Below, piece by piece: positions 54,930 to 64,000 of a DNA stretch of 64,000 bases; positions within the stretch are counted from its first letter, which is position 1; the number at the start of each line of letters is the position of its first letter. Origin of the DNA: Babesia bovis T2Bo (Eukaryota; Apicomplexa; Aconoidasida; Piroplasmida; Babesiidae); assembly GCF_000165395.2 (NCBI RefSeq), contig NC_010575.1, positions 167,501 to 231,500 on the forward strand. The letters are read 5' to 3'. The notes beneath the pieces are model-generated. The model was not told the origin of the DNA and did not search any database. It saw only the letters and a list, made by a program, of their open reading frames with translations. The position numbers and the translations under genes were made by a program.

Positions 54930-57900
54930 TTACTCGCTTCGTACGTGTAGCGATATACTCTGCTGTTGGTCGGTACCGACGTAAGAGTCGCTTACGACGT
55001 ACACACTCAGCTCGTGGCTTCCTAGTTTGTTTGGCGCCTCGAAATCGATATTAACCTGGTTAACACTGTCCAGTAGCGTTACTCTTTTAATTCCCAGTAC
55101 CCGTTTAGAATCCAGGTCGCCAACTAGGATCCACCACTGCTCGATGCGTTCCACTGGGAACAGTGGCGCGTGTACAGTGCCTACATCGCCCTCGCGTTCG
55201 ATTTGCAGCGTGAGTCTCACGGATTCCATTGGCGCCGCTTGCTCGGCGCCCAGGCTACACTCCACGTTGAGCACTGGTACTGCGTTACACATGTTGGCTA
55301 TGGCGGCGCATTGCTGCGTGGTAAACTCCGATAGCAGCGCGTCCCTATCCTCGTCTTCCATGCCCATAAGGTCGTATATGTCATGTACTCCCGAGGCGTT
55401 GCACTTTTCTATCCACGCGGGCCCTACGCCGGGCAGCTGCAGCAAGCAGCTGTCGTTGAATCCTAGGGCCTGCACTATACGCTGGCTTAGTTGCATTGCC
55501 AGCAGTACTGGACCCAACCACCCGTTACTGCTGAGGACGTCAACCAGTGCACATAGCAAGGCGCCTATGCGCTCCAGCACTAGGCAAAGGTCACTTTGCA
55601 AATCGTTAGTCAACATAGCTCTCTGCATATGGGCGATTAACAACTCGCTAACCTTATTGTCAGGCTCCAGTGCCTTAGTGCCTATCCTTTCACCGGGCCT
55701 TGGTTTAATGTCGACAAACTCCTCCGCTGTGGACACTAGCTGTATGAGTGACCCTTTGGTCATGTCCGGGGTAACGGAGGTAGCGAAGGTGTCGATGGTG
55801 CGGCACCGGAGGTAGTAGAATGCTGCGATGTATCCCAGGTTAAGCGGTGTAACTCCCGCGTCGTCCATTGACACGCACTGGGCCTTCTCGAGTGAAGCGA
55901 ACGTGGATTCCACGAGCTCACTCAGGTGGTCGCTCATGTGCTGTGCGCTCGTGCCCTGCATTGAGTAGTAGTTAGGGTTCTTAGTCAGCCTCCGGTAGTA
56001 TAACGTCCACGTAAGCCAGTCTATGGCATCTTGGGGTGATTCTATAGCGCCTTGCACAATTTCAGCGTTGATCAGCTCTTCTATACGGTTTTCCAGGCAG
56101 CTTTCCACGGGGAAGGCGTCTTCCAGTAGTTTATAGAGCTGCCTGCGCTTGCTGCTTTCGTAGAGTATTAGTGCCTGAGGCCTGTGGGCGGCGTCATCCG
56201 ATACGTAGGCACAGGATAACATCCGGGTAAGATCAGTCTGCGGGTACATTGACTGCGATATTGGCCTATTGGTGGCCGACACGGTTATGTCGGCTATGAC
56301 CACCACTGGCGCGTATATTGACATTGTCCATATAGCCGAGGCGGTACATATCAGTACCTTGATCACTCCTCGTTGGTACAGGTCCTGGATATACCGTATC
56401 TCGGCGTCGCTGAAGCCTTCATGGCAGTATCCTACTCCAGCCTGTACCAAGGTACCCAGAGCACGTTCTCTGGTGGACAGACGCTCCCAGCATTCACCAG
56501 TGAGTTGTTCTGCCACAGATAAGCTTTCCCCGGTATACTCCAGTGATAGTAGCATTTCCATGGCCATTAGCCTGGCAAACCTGCGATCGACCGTGAATAT
56601 AATGGCACTCTGCTGATCGTCATCCAGGGTCCTGCAAGTGTTGATCACGAAGTTGCAAACGGTGTTGAACATGGCAAACCTGCGTGTTTCGTCATCCCAC
56701 TGGTCAAATGACTGGATAGTGAATTTGGGTCCCACGGTACGGTGTGAGTTTGGCCTAAAGCTGAAGATGTTGTTACCGTTTGCACCTATCCACGCACCAA
56801 GGTCCAGGGCGTTTGACACTGGTCCCCCGAGTCCCACTATGCGCGTATGGTATCCCAGCTGGGCTGACACAAACCTCATGCGGCTGATTGACACTTCAAT
56901 CTCGGGGCCTACAGTAGGGTCCTCGATAAGTTCCAGGTTTTCCACGATTATTAGGTCCACTGACTGGAGGCAGCGTTTAGTCTTCCAGCGGCGTGATACA
57001 AAGTCCCACTGCCTGGGCGTGGCAACTACGATAGTTGATTGCGCTATTGTCACGAGATCGGTTTTAACATCACCCACTAGTGGCTTGACCTGGCATATAT
57101 CGCCAAATTTGTGGCGCAGGCGATTTAGACGCTGCTGCTGGACTGATTTGAATGGTGATATGACAACTACAGTGGCATTTTCAGTGGTGGACAGGCAGCG
57201 TACGATTGCGATCTCGGCGCAAGTAAACTTGCCACTGCGACTTGGGGCGCATAGCAGTACAGTGTCACTCTGGGAATATATTGACTCAAAAGTACGCGTC
57301 TGGATAGCATTAAAGTGGTGGTCTCCAAAGGCCTTGATGAAAAACTGCTTATTCAGGCGAATGCAGTTGCCGGGAAGATTAATCAAGGAGGACACGGGTC
57401 TAGGCTGCTGGTCTATCATTTCAGTAAACGGGTGTGCCTTCTCGGGGAGAATTAGCCGGCTGAAGCTGATAGATACCTTGCTTGAACTGCCAATCCAACG
57501 TTCTGAAAGTACCCTCAGGAAGTAGTGTGAACATAGCGGATGCGATATCTCGACAGTGAAGAACAGAGATGTTTCCTTTATCTCGTTCGAGGAGAACGCA
57601 GGTAGCACGAAACTTTGGCTGTGCAGTATTTTCTCGCCACTGCCGTCCTCAACAAAGAGCCAGAATCGCTCGTTGCTGCCGTGTAAGCGCTGGTCCCACT
57701 GGAAGTCCGGTGATATGCCCACCTCAACGCGGAGTACGTCGCGAGTCAGTGGCTGGACGAAGACCTGGAGCTCTAGGCGAGGTACCAGGTGAACCAACCG
57801 GTGCAAGGTCTTGCCGAGCTTGGGCTGACGGCAGAGCTCACCAAGCTCGACACTGCTGAGGTCGTAGTAACGGTCCCAGGTAAAGTCGTTACGCTCCAGC

Positions 57901-60900
57901 TTCAGGATCAGCTCCTCGGGCAACGATTTAAATTGGCGCAGCGGGAGCATCACGGACCACATGCGGCGCTCAACCATCTTGCAAAAGTCAAACAGACGCT
58001 GCGCCAACTGGCTCCAGGAGTTGGTCAGCGCGATTTCGTACAACGCACGTAGAATACGGCCTGCATTCTGGGTTATAAATGTCATTTCCGATACCAGGGC
58101 GTATCCCTCCAAATCGAAGCGTGATATGTAGCTCTGCAGGAGGACGGCAACTTTACTAGATGACTCCTGGCCGTGTCCCCTGATTGGGATGGGCACTTTC
58201 TCCATTAATCCAGATAACTCAACACGTTCCTCGTCACGCACTGGGATGTACCTGAACTCAGCACTTGCAGCAAATACCTTCAGCAAATCGGGATCTGACA
58301 AATCAGGCTTCAGGTTGTCGATATAGGTCTTTACCGAGGGCGGTTTAAGGTAGTACAGACTTGCGATCCTGCCTAACGGAGTTGCCTTTATAGCGCCACT
58401 GCGACGCTCGTACCGAATTAGTGCATGCTTGTCAAGTTCCAGCAAAGCACTGTGAGCAAGTGATTCCAGACGCGCACTGAACATGTCCTCAGTGGGCTCC
58501 GCATCGTCGTCGTCAGTGATCACACTGTATAACCGCGGCTCGCGACGCATCCTTATCGAGAAATAAGTGTCACCCAGCCATGTAACGGCGTCATTCCTGG
58601 TAGTAATGTTCCCGAGGACTATTTCAGCATTCAGGAGATCTGGTAGCGTAGTTACCAACTGGCTCTCAATGGGTAGCTGCTGGTTGTTCAGTGACAGGTA
58701 GAACTGTAACTTGCTGTGTGAAGTAATGATAATGCCCTTGCCCTCCTTGTCATACTGAGGCCTACCTGCACGACCCAGCATTTGCTGCACGGACAGCGGG
58801 CATAACTCAGTCCAGCATCCTTCCTCGGGGGAGTATACCTGAGTACCCTTGATAATTACTGTATGCGCCGGTAAATTGACACCCCAACTTAAAGTAGCAG
58901 TACTAATTAACAATTGTATGTGGCCATCAGAGAAGAGGTCCTCTACCAACTTGCGATCTGATCTAGGTAAACCTGCGTGGTGAATACCTAATCCGTACGG
59001 TAGCAGTTCCTTTAACTCAGTGGTCTTTATGGCCTCGGATTCAGTGGATAGAATCTCGCGGGATGCACTGTCACTATGGAGGAAGATGCCTAAATTGTCA
59101 GTTTTGAAGGCCATATCACGGATTAACTTGGCCGTGCGTGCAGTTTCCTTGCGGCTGTGCACGAATACAAGGACCTGGTTCTTACCGGCGTCTTCCATAA
59201 CACGTTCGTATACCAGCTCGTTCATTACATTGTAGCGTTTAACCGCCTTCTTTTCCTTTATACCGATGTAACGCTGCTCGAGTCCCACGGGACGATAGTG
59301 GTTCCCAAAGTAAAACAGGCCCTTTTCAGGGTCCACGCGAAGGAATTCAGCAATGTCGCCATAGTTTGGCATAGTGGCACTTAAACCGACTAACCGTGTC
59401 TTGGTCTTGTTGCGACGGTCGTTATGCATGGTCCTGGCTACAATGGCCTCGAGAACTGGGCCGCGACGATCGTGTAGAAGGTGGATCTCATCAATGATTA
59501 TCAGCTGGACTATGTTCTCCATGCCGCTCCTGCGAGTGACGACATCCCACTTCTCAGGGGTAACCACCAAAAGCTGGGTGTCCATCAACTGGTTACGAGT
59601 TAAACTCATGTCACCAGTCAATTCGCGAACTGATATGCCATAAGGCGCAAAACGCTGCGAAAATGATTGCGCCTGCTCCATAACCAGACTCTTCATGGGC
59701 GATATGTAGACAATCTTGAAGTCGTGGAGATTTAGGTTACCCGTTTCATCGCGATGCCGGTCAAGTACACTGAGCATGGCAAGCACGGCGACGTTGGTTT
59801 TGCCAGCGCCCGTGGGCGCGCAGACCAGCATGTTTTCCTCAAAGCAGTTGAATGCCACATCGGCAATCACCGATTGCACGGGATTCAAGGAATCCACACC
59901 GGGGAATGCCGCATGGGTCCATTCGGGGAGTGTCTTTATGCTGCGGCGCTCGAGGCCTGAAGGTCGCTCCAGAGGGTGAATTATGAGTTCATCATACGAC
60001 TGGTGTTCGATGCGCTCCGATTCAGGCGGTAGCACTACCTTCGTGTTAGTCATGTGCTGCGCACCGTCCTTGAATGCCAAAGAATCGAGATCAAGCACTT
60101 CAATGGGAGTGCTGACGTCTCCCGAAGTGGTGTTCTCCGGAACCAAGTCCTCGAGGTCCTGCAGAGCGCTGTCGTCAGGTTTAGCCGATTGACGAGCTAA
60201 GTTAGATGCTTCACGAGTTACATTGAGTGCCATTTTCTGGTCACGGTTGCGGCGAAGGTGGACTTCCTCAAGTTCCTGCAGGACTGCCGTGCCCTCAGGA
60301 GATTGACGCATCTCCTCGTATATGGACTCCTTCTCAGCATCGGTTTGAGCTTGTCCCAAACGAGTGCAGTACATGATCTTGTGACGGTTCCTTAGAACAA
60401 GCTTCGCAAACTCGAAATTCTCATATTTCAAAACGAGAACTAACTTGTTCTCACACTCCTGGACGTCAGGAATACCAAGTGATGATAATATCTCCTTCTC
60501 AGTAGCAACCGCGATGTTCGGGTCGTTGAATATAGAGTTCAGCTCACGCTGTAACCAGTGAGGGTCGATCTTGCTTATAGGTAAGTCATACTTGTCAACT
60601 TCATTGAAGTCGGCGTTTTCACGCCGTATAGTTTGAATGTGAGACTCGTCGTGGTCCTCATCAAGGTAGTCTTCATCAACACTGTTGACGTCGGATTCAG
60701 CATCCTCGTCCTCGTCAAACACAACCGCTATGCCCATAGGGTTGTCAGTGAACTCGTTAGTGCCAGGAGCAGCATCAGAGTCACCAAAGTCAACCAGGTC
60801 CTTAGAAGCATGATATAACCGATAAAACTGATCGTCAGTAATAGGGCCCAGAATCTCCTCACAAAGCTTACGACGGTCCTCAGATTTCAAGCCAGGTGAA

Positions 60901-61403
60901 CGTAAATGTGTCATGACCTCACCAAAAGCATCACGAAGAACGTCATGAGGCTGGTCAGTTAAACACTCCTGAAGGATACCTAGAATCTCTTCATACTTCA
61001 CACGAGTGGATACAGAAGATGGAGTATAGTGATTGACATCAGATATGTCCACAGTCAAGACAGAATCGCCCTTCTTCAAATCCTAAAGGATATAATGTGT
61101 CAAGAAATAAACCCACCAAGCGAGTCCTTCTATGCTTTAGGGGTAGAGAACTGGAATCAGACGCTTGTGAGCGCTTTTTAGCAGGGAGATCAGCAGGCTT
61201 GGAATGAACAACCCTGTCTCCCATCTTGTATTTCAGCCTATTGGCCAGAGATTCGGGCTCGCCCGAAGTGACAGCACCCTTTGATACATGGCCGTCATGC
61301 TGTAACACGAGGTTTGAATTCTGTAGGGAACATATATAATATAACCTATAGAACGTACCGTACGATATTCAAAACGTTTAAAACGCTCATATTGCTCCGC
61401 CAT
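54930..61403 (-). CDS. BRR2: U5 snRNP 200-kDa helicase Brr2, 3 exons
   Basis: Ski2-like RNA helicase that unwinds U4/U6 during spliceosome activation. The exons are 61403-61359, 61320-61117 and 61082-54930, 2133 aa, nearly the length of human Brr2. The N-terminus reads EYR-T-NSNLVLQ across the first intron, as in Brr2 of other eukaryotes, then KMGDRVVHSKP and the Brr2 PWI-like region (YEEILGILQECL, DQPHDVL). Cassette 1 is complete: APTGAGKT at about residue 504, DEIHLL at about 613, SATMPNYGDIAEFL, GRAGRPQYDKEG, followed by winged-helix and Sec63 domains. Cassette 2 is degenerate: the P-loop is SRSGKF (about 1361), motif II is ENLE instead of DExH (about 1463), and motif III is LGGP instead of SAT. 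Sec63 unit 2 ends the protein. The second cassette is therefore a pseudo-helicase. It is divergent from RPC2. Confidence 0.95.
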
Positions 61404-61865
61404 AGTGTAACTATGCACAGAACATGCCACCCCGAGCTATACAGCCAACCGAGGTACAACAAAGACTTTGTACCGACCGTATGTGTTAAAATGTGTTTAA
61501 AATAACGGCTTGTAGGCGTGATTTAACGCCAGTTTTAAGCCTTTCTCTCCCCCACAGTCTGAGTCGATTGCAAGGATGCACTTGGCGTCGATTTGGTAGC
61601 GACTTCTATTATATTACTCACACACAACGAGTAATATGTATTACAAATCCGCTTCAATCTTTAAGGTACTGTCAGGAGACATTTGTTCAACTGATTTAGT
61701 GGCATGTTTATGGTATCACTGCTTACACCTGGGATGATTCCACTTTAAATGCCGTATATAGGCAAATGTGTATGCTACAACCGGGTATACATTGCGTCTT
61801 GTACCGTGATATACGAGTAAATATCACGAATAGACAATGATCATGGCAATAACACAGTAGACAAG
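61404..61865. other. shared divergent upstream region of BRR2 and RPC2
   Basis: 462 bp between the two divergent start codons; presumed promoters. AT-rich, no recognised element. Confidence 0.45.
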
Positions 61866-64000
61866 ATGGTGACTACTAAGAAGAGAAGTGATAACGCAGG
61901 AGTACAGTTCGCCGACGTACCCACGGTACATCACTATGATATCGCACGTGAAGCTGCACCGGTAGGTGATATAAAAGATAAATGGAAGATTCTACCGTGC
62001 TACATGGGCATGAGAGGTATAGCACGCCAGCATATCAACTCGTATAACAATTTCGTACTACGGGAAATCAAGGAAATTGTAAACGCACCAAGCAACAAAA
62101 TGCTAAAAAGCGATGCTTGCAAGAAGTTTTACATCGAGTTCATCGATATTAATGTGGGAGAGCCCACAATGTCAGAGAATAACAACAAGCCTATACTACT
62201 GACGCCACAGCTCTGTCGTATGCGCGATATTACCTATAGCGCGCCCATGTACGTAGACGTGGAGTACTACAACGGTGAGGGAGTAGCGTCAAAGCGAGTT
62301 GAAATTGGACGACTACCAGTAATGCTACGCAGCTGCGTATGTGCACTCTCAGGAGGTATGCGCGCCAATGGAAATGTGGATAATTTTGAATTATCATCAC
62401 GACTTGGAGAGTGCCCATACGATCCAGGAGGTTATTTCATCATTAAAGGAGTGGAAAAGGTAATATTGATGCAGGAACAGTTAAGCAAGTGTAGAGTCAT
62501 TGTGGAAACAGATGTTAAGAAAAATATATGCGCCACAGTGACTTCAGCAACAGCTGAGTCGAAAAGTAGAACGGCAGTAGTATACAAAAACCAAAAGTTA
62601 TACGTAAGACATAACAGCTTCACAGATGATGTGCCGCTGTGTATCATACTCAAAGCCATGGGTGTCACAACCGACGAAGAAATTGCACAACTTATCGGAA
62701 CAGCAGGTGCCAGGGAGTACCTACCAACAGGAGGTGATTATATACTATCCATAGAAGATCTGTATAACGAAGGGATCAATACAAGAATGGATGCACTCTT
62801 GTACGTAGGACGTAAAGTAAGACCCAGACCATTGGCTAAAGGGTTCTTCACAAGCTCAAAAGAACGATTACCAAAAACTAACCAGAACCTAATAGAAGAT
62901 ACACATGATATACTGACACGAGTGCTGCTGTCACATATACCAATGAGAAATTGCCGAGATTTTTCGGGAAAAATAAAAAGTCTGTGTCTAATGGCAAGGC
63001 GAGTGCTTTCCGTAGCCAGTGGCAAAGAACCGATGGACGATAAGGACCATTACGGTAATAAACGACTTGAACTTGCAGGACAGCTGATATCGATCCTCTT
63101 CGAAGATTTATTCAAGGCGTTCCTAGGTCAACTGAAGAAACAAATTGATGCTACACTCACAAGGCATTATGAAATTGTGTCAAACTGCCATGGAGGTGAA
63201 CAGGCAAAATATCCAGATTGCCTAGTTAGCCTGCCAACAGATATTATTACCAGAGGAATGCAAGCAACAATATCAACAGGGAATTGGAATATAAAAAGAT
63301 TCAGAATAGAACGAAGTGGAGTATCGCAAATATTGTCAAGGCTCTCTTATATATCGTGTCTAGGAATGATGACGAAAACAAATTCACAATTTGAAAAAGG
63401 ACGTAAAGTTAGTAAACCAAGGGCACTGCAACCCTCGCAACTAGGTTTAATATGCCCATGTGATACGCCAGAAGGTGAGAGTTGTGGACTAGTGAAAAAC
63501 CTAAGTTTAATGAACCACGTAACAACGGATGGCGATATCGAAAGGTTGGTAGAGTTGCTCTACTGGCTTGGAGTGGAGTCGGCAGACGCACTCTCAGCAA
63601 GAGATTGCTTCGACGATGATAGGAATGTAACAGTATTCCTGAATGGTATAATTATAGGAGTCCACCAAAATGGGAAACAGCTAATCAAAGATGTAGTGGC
63701 ATTAAGAAGAAGAGGCAAGATAAGTGCATTTGTCTCGGTGTTTGAGAATTATCAGCAACGAGAAGTGCACATATCGTCAGATGGAGGGAGATTATGTAGA
63801 CCCCTGATTGTAGTGGAAAATGGAAAACCACTACTTACACCAAAGGTACTGTCACAACTGGTAGAAGGACAAATACCACTCTCGAAACTATTTGCATCGG
63901 GGGTACTCGAATGGATAGATGTCAACGAGGAAAATAATACACTCATAGTCATGAGAGAAAGTGATATCACACCGAAAACCACGCATCTTGAAATTAGCCC
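61866..64000 (+). CDS. RPC2: RNA polymerase III second-largest subunit (RPC2), 5' part
   Basis: Beta-like catalytic subunit of Pol III, which makes tRNAs, 5S rRNA and U6. The frame is open without introns from the ATG at 61866 (MVTTKKRSDNAGVQFADVPT) to the right edge (711 codons), so the C-terminal third lies outside. Pol III-type rather than Pol I/II-type blocks are present: KWKILPCYMGMRGIARQHIN, CPYDPGGYFIIKGVEKVIL, QEQLSKCRVIVE, HYGNKRLELAGQLISILFED, ISTGNWNIKRFRIERSGVSQ, CPCDTPEGESCGLVKNLSLM (fork region), SSDGGRLCRPLIVV and VDVNEEN-type WIDVNEENNTL. The active-site DD-containing hybrid-binding domain and the C-terminal zinc clamp would follow beyond 64000. Confidence 0.93.
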   Translation, partial: MVTTKKRSDNAGVQFADVPTVHHYDIAREAAPVGDIKDKWKILPCYMGMRGIARQHINSYNNFVLREIKEIVNAPSNKMLKSDACKKFYIEFIDINVGEPTMSENNNKPILLTPQLCRMRDITYSAPMYVDVEYYNGEGVASKRVEIGRLPVMLRSCVCALSGGMRANGNVDNFELSSRLGECPYDPGGYFIIKGVEKVILMQEQLSKCRVIVETDVKKNICATVTSATAESKSRTAVVYKNQKLYVRHNSFTDDVPLCIILKAMGVTTDEEIAQLIGTAGAREYLPTGGDYILSIEDLYNEGINTRMDALLYVGRKVRPRPLAKGFFTSSKERLPKTNQNLIEDTHDILTRVLLSHIPMRNCRDFSGKIKSLCLMARRVLSVASGKEPMDDKDHYGNKRLELAGQLISILFEDLFKAFLGQLKKQIDATLTRHYEIVSNCHGGEQAKYPDCLVSLPTDIITRGMQATISTGNWNIKRFRIERSGVSQILSRLSYISCLGMMTKTNSQFEKGRKVSKPRALQPSQLGLICPCDTPEGESCGLVKNLSLMNHVTTDGDIERLVELLYWLGVESADALSARDCFDDDRNVTVFLNGIIIGVHQNGKQLIKDVVALRRRGKISAFVSVFENYQQREVHISSDGGRLCRPLIVVENGKPLLTPKVLSQLVEGQIPLSKLFASGVLEWIDVNEENNTLIVMRESDITPKTTHLEIS

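Noticed and set aside
55027..60818. Several plus-strand frames of 60-295 aa
   Set aside because: Antisense of the continuous Brr2 frame.

Overview
The window is nuclear DNA of a piroplasmid apicomplexan, most probably Babesia bovis. Three things point there: ves1-type variant erythrocyte surface antigen genes (one complete divergent alpha/beta pair and one broken copy), two SmORF-family genes next to them, and core genes carrying many tiny (about 33-41 nt) introns. Species assignment is from recognition, not from a search.

Layout. About 1-17.9 kb is a variant-antigen island: a 5'-cut, frameshifted ves1 copy that joins a beta-type front to an alpha-type back (1-2160), a multi-transmembrane gene of mtm type (2740-4563), a relic of a second such gene, two SmORFs (5431-5859, 6756-7166), then a divergent ves1 pair: ves1-beta on the minus strand (12373-8333, ten exons) and ves1-alpha on the plus strand (12722-16691, three exons). 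The pair shares a 348-bp quasi-palindromic intergenic region of the kind described for the B. bovis locus of active ves transcription. A small two-TM protein gene and about 2 kb of gene-poor DNA follow. A GC hairpin element (GGCGCC-TTC-GGCGC and variants) recurs ten times, all in or next to ves1 DNA.

From about 20 kb onward the window is ordinary core genome: a CPBP-type membrane protease, an ASCC2-like CUE protein, adenylosuccinate lyase, organellar ribosomal protein uS9, a Rab1-type GTPase, a CBS-domain protein, a secreted beta-rich protein, a CCCH zinc-finger protein, the ribosome-biogenesis factor ESF1, a HEAT/PSMD5-like protein, a long coiled-coil protein, CCT subunit beta, a REEP/HVA22-like protein, an eIF4G/W2-like protein, an NF-YA-like protein, FAD-linked glycerol-3-phosphate dehydrogenase, the spliceosomal helicase Brr2 and the second-largest subunit of RNA polymerase III (cut by the window end). 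Several conserved proteins of unknown function lie between them.

Splice structures were worked out by hand from reading frame, GT/AG sites and protein continuity; exon sums are multiples of three for every gene where exons are listed. In the ves1 genes every intron resolved is phase 1, so internal exons are symmetric modules. Core introns use all three phases. Three co-directional core gene pairs are separated by only 4-9 nt.
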